From: Macrocystis pyrifera
Taxonomy: Eukaryota > Sar > Phaeophyceae > Laminariales > Laminariaceae
Direction: 5' to 3'
DNA length: 64,000 nucleotides
Assembly (NCBI GenBank): GCA_031763025.1
Contig: JASSKH010000003.1
Coordinates: forward strand, 7,244,718 to 7,308,717
The notes under the pieces are model-generated. The model worked only from the letters and a program-made list of their open reading frames with translations, was not told where the DNA came from and searched no databases. Shown here in pieces: positions 50,201 to 62,192 of this stretch (position 1 is its first letter; every line of letters begins with the position of its first letter). A program made the translations under genes and the position numbers.

Positions 50201-53200
50201 TGTGCCTGCACTCTCCCCACCTGTGTACCTCTCAGTCGGTTACGGACAGGGACCTGATGGCTCTCACGGGGCCATCGCAGTTGCACAACAACCACGACCG
50301 GCACCTGTCTAGGGTGGCAGCCGACAGTGCGCGGAGGTGGCTTACCGCGGTAGACGCCGAGCCTGGCGATGACTACATGAGCGGAGAAGAGGAAAATCAG
50401 AACGACGAGGAGCAATTGTTGATGTGAGAAAAAAAAAACCTAGTCAAGTCTCGAGTATTCAGTCGGTAATCGTGAAGAGATTGTGTATTTATTGAAATAT
50501 ATGTGTACGAAGCATGCCTGTGGCTGTTTTCTCTCTATTTATACGTACAATATAAACGGGCGGATGTTGGTAGTGGAGGCAAGACAGGCTTTGTCTGGCT
50601 AAATAGAGGGGATAACACTTCTCGCGCAAGCTGGACTTGTAGAGGACGCCGCTTGTGGACATCGGCTTTGCTCGAGTCTGTGCCCACTCTGTCTCTTTCT
50701 GCCTCCTGTCTCTGTGTCTCTCGCCCTCTTTCTCGCTCTTGGTCTCTCTCTCCATCTCCCTCTCCAAGGCGGCAAGCTCGAGGGTATGCGCTATTCGAAC
50801 TTTGACACCCCCTCTTATTTTGTTCTTGTTGAAGTTGTGCTCCAATGAACGACACCTCCGCATTGCATCCAGCTTGGGATCGTCGTCCCGGTACCCCTCC
50901 CCCCCCCCAGTCGTACCGCTACGGCCTTGCATGATATCGAGTACGTCCCCCCCCCCCCCCCCCCCCCCCCCCCCATGGTCATACCTACGGATGCATGATA
51001 TCGAGTACACCCCCCCCCCTCACCCGGATCATGATATCGAGTACACCCCCCACCTCACCCGTCTCGAAAGGGATGCGTGGTTATTGGTCAAATGACGTAA
51101 GGCAAGCAACGAATGAGTACGCCCCCTCACCCCCCCTTGCCTCCCCTTCTGCCCCCTACGCGGTGTTAGGCAACGGTTGATGATGGGGAGGCTGCCCACT
51201 CGTGGCCGGCACGCGGTTCCTCGCCTCGTAGTGTCCCTTCAGGAGATGCGCGTTACCTCGGTCAGCGCGGGGTACTCCCACTCTGTGGCCGTCACCGACC
51301 AGGGCAGGGCCTTCGCTAGCGGCCAGAACGACCGGGGACAGGTGCGCTGCTGCATCGTGATTTGTGGGGATATGCTCGTAGCTCACTGAGAAGTCTCCGC
51401 TCCACTGGTTTCCGCCCTCTCGCGAATGATTGTCTCCGAAAACTGAGAAGACAGAATAAGGCAAGTGTAATATCTTTATTTTTTGGGAGGTTGCTATGTG
51501 GATGGATGTTATTTATGCGTTCCTTGGTATCAGGAGGCGTTATTTTTCTCGACGCGTGTTCTTTCTCCTCCCCCGCCCTATGTATTTTCTATAGGTTGGG
51601 TTGGCGTCGAATGACAACGACACTGTAAAACATGCCGCTTACTACGTGAGTTAGACAATCAGGGTACCGTTTTTTTATGGTGGTCGGTCACAGCTGTCAA
51701 CCGAGTTATAGATCATTTTGTGCGGGGTGGAGAACCTTTACTCCGCGCCAGGGGAATGATCGCATCACGAAGTGTTTATGTTGTGGCACCCACGAGGCAG
51801 TCACATAGTACCCCCATTGCTGTCTCTGGGAGTGGCCACACCTGAAAATAAATTACCTCATTGAAGCTGTCATCCATATGCAAGTCCGCCTCACAAGCGA
51901 TTCTTCGTAGGATGCTGCTCACCCTTCATGCTACTCGCCGTGACATTTCACGGCGCTTCGCGCTTGGTGCAAGCAATGTCTGCCTGGTCGGTGAAAACCC
52001 GACGTGCTCCGTCCCGGCATTTTAGGGGTGCGAGGGTATATGGTCATACGACTACGGCCAGGTATGATACCAGGTATCGAGTACTCCCCCTTCCCCCTCC
52101 CTTGCCTGCCTACCCGCTGGCCCGTGCTTTTTCAGCTGGGACTAGGGCATCGCATTCACAGCGGGAGCTTTCGAGAGGTCGTGGGAATGGGTGGCCGTTT
52201 CATCCTCGAGGTCTGTACAAGCTTGGCACGACGACGCTGCCGCCCCTTTTCGTGGGGTTTCGACGTTTTAGTCCTGCGGATGCTGTTCGGTTTTTTTGTT
52301 TGCCTTGCTCGCTGTCGATTCGTTGTTGTGTATTACGAACTCACTTCGCCGGTTCGCGCGCAGAAGTTGTGATATTCGTTATTGCAGATGGCGTACATAT
52401 CGGGTGTTTTCTTCTCTCACGTTTCAGCGAGAACGTGCGTCTTTTGCCCAGATCGTAGCTGTGTCTCTCTCATTTGTGTACGAGTATGCCGTATATGATG
52501 ATGAATTTCTTCCGATGATCAGCTCCAAACGTTGTCGGCAGGTTGAGTTCTCGTCGACGTCTGATCTAATTGATACTTGTTGTCATGTTACTTTAATTTT
52601 CCGCGGAATATTGTCTGCTCTGAGATCGGCGACATTTGGCTGAGATTTGTGTGTGTATTTTTCGTACGGGTGCGTTTTGTAACACCCCCTCCTGCAGGTG
52701 GCGTGTGGCGAGCAGCACAATCTAGCCCGTGCCCTGCAGTCGAGGAAGTCGCTGTCGAACGACCAGCAGGCGGAGCTGTATGTCTGGGGCGGCGGCCGCC
52801 TGGGGCAGGTGCGCGATGGAATCTTTCTACTACTCTGGCTCTCATCTTCGGCTGTCACTAGTCTCGCCTTTTTGACCATAAACCGTGACCTTTCGCCGCC
52901 CGACCTCATTCCGAATCTCAAACCCGCGTCGGAGGACCCGAAGTCCTGTTTTATTTCCCACCGGAGGCTGCCGATTCGACACGCACCCCTCCCTATGCTC
53001 GTCGTCGGTTCTTCGCGCAGCCAATCGAAGAGCTCACTGGCCACACTGCACATGACATCACACCTCCCCCCCCCCCCCCCCTCAGTCTTCAAAGGGATGC
53101 GTTGTCAATGATCGAATGACTAAGGCAATCAACGTATGAGTACGCCCCCCCTGCTCTCGCCCTCCGCCCTTGTCCGCTTCCCTTAATGCTCTCGATGGCG

Positions 53201-56200
53201 CTATTGCTGCCTCTTTTAGCTCGGGTTGGGAGCTGCATCCACCCGCCTCACACCCACCCACAACCCCTTCCTGAGCAATGTCGGGGGCGGCGTCGTGAGC
53301 GTTAGCGCGGGCGCAAACCACTCGGTGTGTGCTGTCGCCAGCGGGTGGGTTATGAGCTGGGGACACGCTGAGTACAATCAGCAAGGAGTTGCAGGTGAGG
53401 AGGCGTTTTTTTCGACGCGCATTGTGATAGTGTCATGCGCTACAATGATAATCACGGCGAGCGATGCAGTAAACCGAATGCTGTGTTTTTCCAAGTCGTG
53501 TCACCCATTGCCACGCGGTTGATATTTTGTTCCCGACCTAGAGGCGAATGACTCCGTTATGGGAGCCAGAAGGTAGGTCAGATGTAAAATCCGCACAGAT
53601 TTTGGTTTTGTTCGATTACTATATCTCTCCGAGGGAGCGCAAAATTGCAATCGACAGGTTTGTTTTAACTGCCTCCACTGACCTGTCTCTCGTTGTTTGG
53701 AGTGCCTGTGTCCACACGGTTATTGGCTGCGTCTTTCAGAGGAATGGTATCTACCAAAGCAGCAGCGCCGGCACATTCCGACTGTCGCTCGAGGCTAAAA
53801 GCAACGCCGATTACCGTCCTTCGTTAACCCTAGCGCCCCTCCCTCCCTTTCCCGCCACCGCGTGCAGTTGTGGCGGGCGCCGACCTGATGGGGGATGGGA
53901 GCGGCCGCGGCCACGGCTACTTCAGGGTGCCGCGGGTGGTGACTGGGCTTGTCGGGAGGCACGTGGTCTCCGTTCACTGTGGGAGCAACTACACGCTCGC
54001 CGTCGACCGCGCGAGCGTAACACACAGGTATCGACCCGCCCGTTCCATATCACTGCGCAGCGACATACAAATGGGGATTTTCCGCGGCGGGCTGGTGCCC
54101 GCCGCCGTCTCCGCGTTTATCCTTCCCGTGCGTGGTACCTGCCTTTTGTCCTGTCGAAAAAAATCGCCACCACTATTCCCTTGCGTTGCCTCATATAGCG
54201 TCCGCGGTTCCCTATCCCTCATGTTTCGAGCCCCCCCGCCCTGTGTCGTCGCACGCACCGTTCAGCTTCGGCTGTAACGATGGAGACGCCCTGGGACGTG
54301 GCTGGCAAGGCACGTACGACCCTTCACCAGGCCGGGTCTCTTCCCTACCGGGCGTAGTCAACATCGCCGCCGGCGCGAGACACGTTGCGGCAATCACCAT
54401 CGAGGGGCACGCGGTCGGCCGCCACCTCAGATCCCTCGTTGGCGACGATGATTCCGCGGATGTGGCGCTGCTCGCTCCGGATGCTGCGCTCCGTGGCGAA
54501 CCTGGTGCGTGTGACAGCGAACAGTCGAAATTTCGAAGAGAGTTTCATATTGGATTTGGTGGTGTTGCTGGTGTTGTTGGTATTGTTTGTGTTGGTGTTG
54601 GTGGTGTTGATTCTGTTCCTGCTGTTTTCGATATTACAATATGGCAGCTTTTTCGCGAGGTTGCGTCGCGATTTCCTTGAGTTGAGGCGCGTGCAAAGGC
54701 GTAGTATTGGCCCGGCTGGTAGTGCTCAGAGGTGGGAGAGTGTTTTGGAAGAGGTGGTTAGAAGTTACAGATTTTCCTTAGGTTCAGTTCAACGCCTAGT
54801 GCGGGAGCCCTCAAGAATGAAGATCGGAATGAAAATAGGAGCCGGCTGCTCCGCTGCAGGTCGTGTTTGTTTTCGTGAATCCCTACCAGACCCACCTGGT
54901 AGACCATCGCATCAGTGTATGCTTGCGAGCCCCCATGCGGGCGAGGGAGCACATTCTCGTTCGCCCAAGGCCAGACGTTGGTCTGATACCATTGTCTCGG
55001 GCTCGGGGTAACTTCTGTGGTTCAACGTCTGGTTGAATCCACGGACGCAATCCCAAGGGAGTAACTGGCAGCAACGGCCGTCTTCCCCTCCTCTTCTGGC
55101 TGCCTTCCCCCCCTTGCCCGTGCAGGTTTTCCTGTCCACATGTGTGTAATATCCGCTCGATGCCTGTACCTCGCGGGATACATCAAAGCCGCCCTAAAGG
55201 GGGCCGAAGAAGAAAGGCGAGACGCTCACCTGCCTCCGCATAGCAGCAACAGCGAACTTCCGAAGACGGCGACTTTTTTTCTGGAGGACGCCACCGCGGA
55301 TGCCGTCGGTCTCTTGGTGCGGTACCTGTACACCGACGACGTCCCCTCGGACGTTGCCGGCCAGACCCTTCTCGCGCTTGCAGGGCTTGGACAGAACTTG
55401 CTCCTGCCTAGGTGGGTGCTGTAGCCGCACACGCGGGAGGCGGAAGGAGGGGGGGGGGAGGGGGGATGGGCATGATGAACGTATTTTTACGAGTTGTCTC
55501 AGAACAAGTACTCGCCGGTGTCACAGTAGAGGTGTTCGACCTGCAGCCCAAACGGCGTTGAATGTTCAGAGAAGACAATGCATGGGAGTATGCCGCAATC
55601 GCTGAGATGCTGTTGCAGGAACGCGCAGACACGATTTTATCAACCACGTTCGAGGGAGAGAATTCGCGTTGTTGCCGCGTGTTGAAGACGGGCCAGCGTC
55701 GCCGGTAGCCTTCAGGGTATTTCCCGCCGCGCGTATGCATGCATGCGGTCCGGTAACAATTCCTCTTTTGACGCGCCGATACCGAGAGAAACGATCCTCT
55801 GCAGCTGTTGATCGTCGTGGTACGTTCCTGCATCGGGACTTCCCCTGTACAAAAGCGGTCAAAACAACAGTCCGCCCCTCGTTCTTACCCATATTATTTT
55901 TGTCGTTCCCTGCTGTACTTGTAAACGTTCACCCAGGTTGGAGATGCTGTGCGTCCAGGGCCTCCCGTACTCGCTACGCCGCAGGTGAACCTTACCCCCT
56001 CCCTTTCGACACGAGTACGTAGCGAAGCCGCCCCGCCGATGAAAATTGTCCTCAGACTGCCGAAACACACGGGTACTGGGGCGCCTACCCATCCAACCAA
56101 CCGAGAGAAAGGCCCATCTCTCTTCGACGCCGCAGAAAAGCAGGGCCGTGATCGGAGAAAGCACGCACCTTCACTACTCTTGCACCCCACTCGCGGGTCG

Positions 56201-58748
56201 CCTGAGGTGATCTATAGGTTCCATGAACGAGCCCTTCCTTCCCTCCGCCTCCCGCCCCCCGCCTCCCGCCCTTGTGCCCCGCTTGAAAAGACACCTACAG
56301 CGCAGCGCCGGGGCCGCACGCGCCACGTCGAGCACCGTTGACGTACCCCGGTCGACGTTCGAACAAGAACTGAGAAGGCTCGCCGGCAGAGCCATCCACT
56401 CTGACGTGTTACTGGTGAGAGAAAATGCCGGCGCGTGCGAAAAAAAAAACGTTCGTCCTCTTCTTGTGCTCTACGTTTTAGCTCCTTTTTTTCGCGTCTC
56501 ATTTTTCGTCTTTTGGATCATTGCCGGTTCCAGGCGAAAAATAAGAACCTTGCCCCATAGTTTGTGTTTGTTTTCTTTTTTTTTCTCGCGCGACGTCTCC
56601 AAAGGTACTGCCGGCGTGGGACTGGGAGTTCCATTGCCATAAGGTAGTGCTGTGCACTTCTCCTTGGTGGCGTGCCCTCATGAGGGGGGGTTTCCGAGAG
56701 GGAGGTCGCGACACGGTCGACTTGTCGGGCCTGCTGCAGGAGGGCATCACCCGACCCGAAGCGCTTGAGGCGGTGGTCAGGTGAGGTCGCCCGAGTAATG
56801 CCAGGCTGGTGAATATATATATATATATATATAGATATACTTATAGATATCTCAACCTCTGAGCGTGCTCGGTTGGTACATCCCTGGCCTCTCAGAGCTC
56901 CCACTTGGGAATCGCCTCCGTTTATTACTTGCCGCACCGTTCCAGCGAGTCTTTGTTTTCTCCATTTCTCGTCGTACTTTCAGTCCTTCTTCCCTTTTTT
57001 CTTCTTTCGTTTCGTGTGCGTGCGTGTACTCCGAGCACGGTTGCGCGGGCGAACCCGGCACCGTCGCGGGTGTCAGCGGATGCTGGCGAGTAGAGGGGGA
57101 GTTGCAAGGAGCGCGGTCGCCGCTTTCGTGCCTAGGCGTCGCGTGTGCCTCGAGACACGAGGGATGCATCAATAGGCTCTGTCTCGCCTCCATTTGTGAT
57201 TTTGGATAGAGTACGTACGAGTATTTAAGGGTCGTTCGGGATTGTAAGATAATATTCAAGCGGTGCTTATTTTTGCGACCGGGCTGAGAGTCACAAGAGG
57301 GAGGTACCCCGAATGAGCACCAATATTGTCGAGCTTGCGTCGAGGTCCACGGTGAGCACCGGGCTTCACGCGAGGCGGGCGACGGGGCTCACTGTGGAAG
57401 AGAGGGAGGGAATCTTTACCCGGACTGAATCAGTGGCGAGATGGTCGTGAGACGGGCGGGTGGCGTACGAGGCTGAGAGAGCTCTGCTGTAAGATTTTTT
57501 CTTTTTTTCATTTTTTTCTTTTCTTGACTGGTGTAAGGTGTTCCACTCAAGTAGTAAATTATTACACGAAAGGGGACGGGGATTTTTTTTCTTATTGAAA
57601 TTTTCGGTTCCATTTTCATTGTTTTTGCTGTGTTGCTGTGCCGTTCTGTGCTTTATCTTTCGTACATACGACGAGTACACAGACACAGAGCATATCGAAA
57701 GAAGAAAATAAGTACCCTACCTGGGGTATGTACGTATGTACGACGTGTGAGCGAGCGTAGCGGAAAACCGCCCGCGACGCGAAGCATATGTGGCGTCCGA
57801 GCTGTTTTCTCCTGAAGCATGGCGGCGGGACTCTTGGCATTATCAAGTCGCCAGTTTGCAGCTAACTACAGGGGCCATAAAAAAAACAATGTTCAATCAT
57901 GGACCTCTGTCCGCTTCGCATAATTTGATGTTTCCTTCCTGAGCGAGCGTAGCGGGCGGCGTAGGCCGCCCGCGGAGCGAAGCGCCTTGTATATATTATT
58001 TACTGCGTGATCTTTTATACTTACGCTGCAGCAGGTTTCAGAGCTGCCACGCCGTTGAGGCGTCTGCTTGCTTTATCTTATTCGCAGTGGAAAAGCAAGA
58101 GACCCACCATGCACGGCGGCGCCGATGATTCTGCAGATACGACAGCGTTATTCAAGACATACCTGGTGTCGAAGTCGGCAGTTTGGCTGTTCGTCACGCC
58201 TGAACGCTTCCAACCCGCCTGAATTGACCCCCTAGAATCTCCGGAAGCACTCGATGTTACTTGACTTTGGCGAGACAATTTTTCTGGCCGCCGCTTTGTC
58301 CTGCCGTAATCTCGGTGAAAAGGCAGCCCAGCTTGCGGGTTCGTCACAAGATGCTCCAACTTGACTCCATCTTTTTTTCTCCATGGAAATCTGCACTTTG
58401 CTGTACTCGTACATACAGCAGCCCGTTCCGCTGCTTCTTTTGATTTCTCCACCTCAAGTTTCTCTCTAAATTCTATCGCTGGACGCAACCAGACACGTGT
58501 ACACGAAATCGGCGGACACCGTGGTCAACATGGATCCCTCTACAACGATGGAGGTGGTCATACTCGCGGAATTCATGGTTCTCCCCGCGCTCATCGGCGC
58601 TTGCCAGTGCGAATTGGCACGCTACGTCGACACGGACAGCGCCCCCTACCTCGCCAGATTCGCCAACAGGTACCGGCTGCTGAAGCTCGAGAGCCTATGC
58701 CAGGAGAAGCTATACGACAAGGCCGACTCGTCCGCGGTGATCCACTAG
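40512..58748 (+). CDS. RCC1 seven-blade propeller protein with two C-terminal BTB/POZ domains
   Basis: Seventeen exons join in phase: 40512-40550, 44285-44295, 44497-44539, 44966-45130, 49486-49617, 50236-50423, 51170-51341, 52136-52210, 52698-52808, 53220-53394, 53868-54027, 54266-54504, 55126-55411, 55937-55984, 56291-56414, 56605-56780 and 58493-58748. They give 2400 nt, that is 799 residues and a stop. Seven RCC1 signatures follow one another, among them AAAAGEHHTLVV, VACGAFHSLAV, VSAGYSHSVAV, VSAGANHSVCAV and VHCGSNYTLAV, filling about residues 1-440. An acidic insert (GDDYMSGEEENQNDEEQ) lies in one loop. BTB one (about 485-615) shows FPVHMCVISARCLYLAGYI and LLVRYLYTDDV. BTB two (about 635-765) shows HSDVLLVLPAWDWEFHCHK and HVYTKSADTVV. 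Family knowledge: RCC1 propellers bind GTPases or chromatin, and BTB domains dimerise or bind Cullin-3 (compare RCBTB1/2 and IBTK). Substrate adaptor is an inference. Exons two and three are the least certain. The start ATG opens MSLYAWGRNTFGQ, a natural blade start. Confidence 0.85.
41110..41295. repeat. CAG tracts in intron 1 of the RCC1-BTB gene
   Basis: Two CAG runs (41113-41141 and 41249-41294) separated by about 100 bp of mixed sequence. Frames through them are poly-Ala, poly-Ser or poly-Gln and are not thought to be coding. Confidence 0.85.
42404..42512. mobile_element. MITE in intron 1 of the RCC1-BTB gene
   Basis: Ends TTATGGGGGACCATAGTAAA and TTTACTATGGACCCCCGTAA, with TA flanks on both sides. 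Length 109 bp. It is only 32 bp from a second copy of the same family. Confidence 0.9.
42545..42650. mobile_element. MITE, second copy in the same intron
   Basis: Ends TTACGGGGGACCATAGTAAA and AACTATGGACCCCCGTAA, with TA flanks on both sides. Length 106 bp. Both copies lie in the same orientation. Confidence 0.9.
42826..42848. repeat. Poly-C tract
   Basis: An uninterrupted run of 23 C in intron 1, followed by a GC-rich stretch (GACGGCCGACGGGGGGCC) that stands out from its AT-rich surroundings. Confidence 0.9.
46025..48575 (+). mobile_element. R3 repeat, 2.55-kb copy, in intron 4 of the RCC1-BTB gene
   Basis: Colinear with 1204-3639. It begins GCAAGGGCTCCGCGTGGG and ends near CTCAGCCGTCGCGAAGGATT. 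A stretch of about 0.4 kb near its left end is present twice (around 46180-46500 and 46600-46960), which explains its greater length. It makes up more than half of the 4355-bp intron and has the same orientation as the gene. Confidence 0.75.
49318..49405. repeat. Short repeat with GGACTGCGGTCC ends
   Basis: The core CAAGTAGTTTGCCCCCCAAA with ACGGGACTGCGGTCCT matches 42013-42090 (TTAAGTAGTTTGTGCTCAAA and ACGGGATTGCGGTCC). Similar words occur at 17187-17215 and, reversed, around 10303-10350. A small MITE or a conserved piece of one is likely. Confidence 0.5.
50947..50974. repeat. Poly-C tract with repeated GATATCGAGTAC words
   Basis: A 28-base C run in intron 6, followed by three GATATCGAGTAC words separated by further C tracts up to 51050. 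The word is also the R1 border (reverse of GTACTCGATATC at 61790), so this looks like a run of R1 edges. Confidence 0.8.
51590..52095 (-). repeat. R1 repeat copy in intron 7 of the RCC1-BTB gene
   Basis: It starts at TATAGGTTGGGTTGGCGTCG and ends at TATCGAGTACTCCCCC, the reverse complement of the 60735-62035 units. It ends about 40 bp before the acceptor of the 52136 exon. The intron polypyrimidine tract may therefore be supplied partly by the repeat edge. Confidence 0.75.
57745..57785. other. GC-rich palindromic element, first copy, in the last intron
   Basis: Reads GAGCGAGCGTAGCGG, then AAAACCGCCCGCGACGCGAAGC. It shares GAGCGAGCGTAGCGG and CCGCCCGCG with 57941-57985. Confidence 0.6.
57941..57985. 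other. GC-rich palindromic element, second copy
   Basis: Reads GAGCGAGCGTAGCGGGCGG, CGTAGG, CCGCCCGCGGAGCGAAGCG. GCGGGCGG and CCGCCCGC form an eight-base stem. A looser relative in reverse lies at about 32050-32095 (GCTCCGCTTCGCGGACGG and CCCGCTACACTCGCTC). Confidence 0.6.
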
Positions 58749-60734
58749 AGAGAGGAGCACAGGTGAAAGAAATGGTGAACCAGTTGGGCTTTGCCACCGT
58801 TCGCCGTGTTTCTTGCGGGAAACGTGCAGTGCGGGGTACGTGCAGTGCGTGATAGCACAGATTTGTCCAGGTATGTCGTACAGATCACGATCTACTGTAG
58901 TAGATCATCTATAGATCCTAACCTGCCGTTAAGAAATGTTCTGAAGGATCTGTGTAGTACAGGTCCAACCCAGGAAGCAACGGCTGGTCTTGCAATGCAG
59001 GTTATACGGTTTCTACCCGGCAACATGAGCTAGATGATGCAGATCAGGAATATGTCCACCCTGAAAATTCTACAGATCGTTTTGTGGAGATAAGTGATCT
59101 GCGCGATGTGTGGTATGTTGTGAATTTTGCTGGTTTTTCGTTGTTTGCCGCTGGTGGGTGGTACACTATCGGTGAGGCAGAATCGAGACCCGCTTGTTCT
59201 AGGGTGCCCGCAAGCAAGGTTTGCTCTATAGAAGTGGCTGGACGCCCGTTGGTTTGTTTGAAGAGAGCTGCGAACAACCTTGTGTGCCTATATAGCCTCG
59301 TATTTCACGAGCCCTGTAGTGTGCGGATAGGCTCGGGCCTCGTTTGTTTGTGTTTTTTTGTAGTATGTGCGTCTGCCACGTTTGATGCGTGTGTTCTCCG
59401 GTGATCTTGACCAATAGGATTTTACGCTGGAGGTAGTGTGAGTGGCAAGCTATTATAGTTAGCGTTGGCCTTGGAGTTCACCGTTTTCCGGTTGCCTGTC
59501 CATGGCGTTTTGGGGTGCCGTGTGCTACGGTGTTGGTTAGAGGCGCCTTGGGACGGCTTCACCTTCACTCTCGCAGAATGTCGTCATTATGTGGAACACG
59601 ACGGCATGTTACCTGGTAGACATACTGTTTCTGTTGGATTCAATTTGTTCTTGTCGCGGTTTCCGCCAGGGGTTGTTCTGGTTCTGGTTGCGTTGTGAAG
59701 TATGGTTAAGACCACCCCTCCGTATTATGGTATTTTCCTCATTTCTCATTCCGTTGCTTTGCTCCAAGTACAAGTTGTACTTTTTCTGTGTTTTGACTGC
59801 ACTTTATACTTGCACTCTCTAGACGAGTAGTTTTCCTTACCTCCTCGTGTACAGCCCAAGTGTAACGCTGTCTTCCTTGGGCTTGTTTCTCATCTTGATT
59901 AGTTATTATAGTGTTACGTACGTGGGCTGTACCCGAACGCCCCCGTCTTGTCTGTGGTGTGCCTGGCGACGCCATGTCGACATGGCGTCCGGGGGGGCAA
60001 GGGTTCGAGTTCGATGATGGCCGATATTGTGTGTTGGATGTAGGTAGTTTGTCAGGTGTAATTCTCCATGGTTGTTGCGGCAAGGCGGCGACCAGGTATC
60101 ACGAGTTTTTTGTCGTCTGTGTAGAAAACTTGCGCCGCCTATTAAAGGCCTATTAAATATGTGCACGTAGCGTGTGCAGGCAGCATTACCGCACGCATCC
60201 AGCACCGCCCGTTTTAAATTGCGGTGGCAGTCAAGAGGGACGGGGGAGAAGTATTGCGTAGTGTTAAGAGTTTTCGCTATCTAGGAGGTGTTTTGGGGTT
60301 GCTTTGTCGCGTCCGGGGAGCGAGAAGGTGTGTGCGGTGTATCGACGAGTCGGCAATTGTTTCTGTGCGCCCTGCCGGCTCGATTGGAGCGCTTGCTGCG
60401 CGCCTACATATGACGGGAGTGGAAGTGGCATCGCCAGTGTGTATTGTATCGGAGGCCCAGCGTTCTCCAGAACTTCGGCCGATAGGTAGCTTAGCAGCAG
60501 CAGTGTTTTTTGCAAAGTGCCCGTGGTGCAAAACAATTGCAGCCATAGAGCCTATTTGTTAGGCCGTAGAGCTCTTATCATAATCTATGCATGTACAACA
60601 GTAAGTAACAAAGGCACTGGTTCAACACGATTTATTCGATAAAACGTTTTTCGTATGTTGGGACTGGCAAAATATCGCAACTTCCCGGTTTTGTCCGCGG
60701 CTGTTCGCTCTGGAAGTGTGCGCGTCCCTGGAGG
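58749..60734. other. Downstream region of the RCC1-BTB gene
   Basis: No AATAAA signal was noticed just after the stop. A plus-strand fragment at about 60215-60310 reads VKSFRYLGGVLG, which resembles the late part of non-LTR reverse transcriptases (FxYLGxxL). The remainder, including the frame at 59911-60156, is unassigned. Confidence 0.4.
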
Positions 60735-61225
60735 GGGAGGGGGTGTACTCATTATCATGCATGGCCGTAGTCGTATGACCATAGACCCTCGCATCCCTAC
60801 AATGCCGGGACGGAGCATGTCGGGTTTTCATCGACCAGGCAGACATTGCTTGCACCAAGCGCGAAGCGCCGTGAGGTGTCCGGCGAGTCGCATGAAGGGT
60901 CTACTAAGAACCGCTTTTAAGGCGGATTTTCTTGCATATAGATGACAGCATCATTTCTTTTTTTTTTGGTGGGGCCACTGCCAGAGACGGCAATGGGTTT
61001 ACTGTAACTGCCGCTTGGGTGCCTGACCATAAACACACTTCGTGATACGAGCATCCAGTTAAGGTTTTCCCCGCACAAAAATGATAACTCGACCGCCAGC
61101 CATGGTGACCGCCAAAAAATAAAATAAAATGGTAACCTGGTTGTGTAGCTCACGCAGTGAAAGGCGTGTTTTACAGCGTCGTTGCCAACCGACGCCAAAA
61201 CCCAACCTATATGTGCCAGGTATAT
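60735..61225 (+). repeat. R1 tandem copy 1
   Basis: First of three head-to-tail R1 units: GTACTCATTATCATGCATGG to ACCCAACCTATATG. A long stretch, CATAGACCCTCGCATCCCTA and onward, is nearly identical to the next units. Confidence 0.8.
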
Positions 61226-61757
61226 TATATAGGGGGGGGGTGTACTCGACAGGAGAGATGTACTCGATCTCATGCACGGCCGTAGTTGTATGACCATAGA
61301 CTCTCGCATCCCTACAATGCCGGGACGGAGCATGTCGGGTTTTGACCGACCAGGCAGACACTGCTTGCACCAAGCGCGAATCGCCGTGAGGTGTCCGGCG
61401 AGTCGCATGATGGGTGAGCTGCATCCTACGAAGAACCGCTTGTAAGGTGGACTTGCATATGGAACAAGCTCCAATGAATTAATTTAATTTCCGGTGTGGC
61501 CACTTCCAGAGACGGCAACGGAAGTACTAGGTAACTTGTCTCTTGGGTGCCCTACCGTAAACACTATGTGATACGACCATTCCCCTTGTGCGGAATAAAG
61601 GTTCTTCACCTCCCACAAATATCTAACTAGACCACCAGCTGTGAACGACCGCCAAAAGAAAAACAGAAAGCGGTACCCTGGATGTCTAGCTCAAGTAGTG
61701 AGCGGCGTGTTTTACAGTGTCGTTGCCAACCGACGCCAACCCAACCTATATACAAAG
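61226..61757 (+). repeat. R1 tandem copy 2
   Basis: GTACTCGATCTCATGCACGG to CAACCCAACCTATATAC. It keeps the CACAAATATCTAACTAGACC part where the copy at 18915 has a MITE inserted. Confidence 0.8.
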
Positions 61758-62035
61758 GAGGGGAGGGGGAGGTGGAGGGGGGGGGGGGTACTCGATATCA
61801 TGCATGCCCGTAGTCGTATGATCATAGACCCTCGCATCCCTACAATGCCGGGACGGAGCACGTCGGGTTTTGACCAACCAGACAGACATTGCTTGCACCA
61901 AGCGCGAAGCGCCGTGAGGTGCTCGGCGAGTCGCCTGGAGGGTGAGCTGCATCCTACTAAGAACCGCTTGTGAGGCGGATTTTCTCGCGTATGGATGCCA
62001 GCTTTAATGAGTTGATTTATTTTCTTGTATGGGGG
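61758..62035 (+). repeat. R1 tandem copy 3, truncated
   Basis: It starts in a G tract before GTACTCGATATCATGCATGC and breaks off after TTGATTTATTTTC. Units are joined through G-rich tracts, which may have served as the site of unequal exchange. Confidence 0.8.
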
Positions 62036-62192
62036 GCGTACTGATTTGTTGCTGGCCTCAGTCATCTGGCCATTGACCACGCATCCCTTTCAGGACGGAG
62101 CAACGTTCCTACTCCTAGCAGAGACACCTCCAATATTTGGGCGCTCATGACCTTTCCATATTTATCAGGTGCCAAGTACTACAAAAAGGTGT

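Noticed and set aside
50489-51010. Charged minus-strand frame resembling a coiled coil
   Set aside because: It is antisense to the RCC1-BTB intron, made of CT-rich sequence and the poly-C tract. No splice sites or homologous motif support it.
59906-60205. Frames right of the RCC1-BTB gene as additional exons
   Set aside because: The gene has an in-frame stop at 58746-58748, and no RCC1, BTB or BACK-like motif appears further right.
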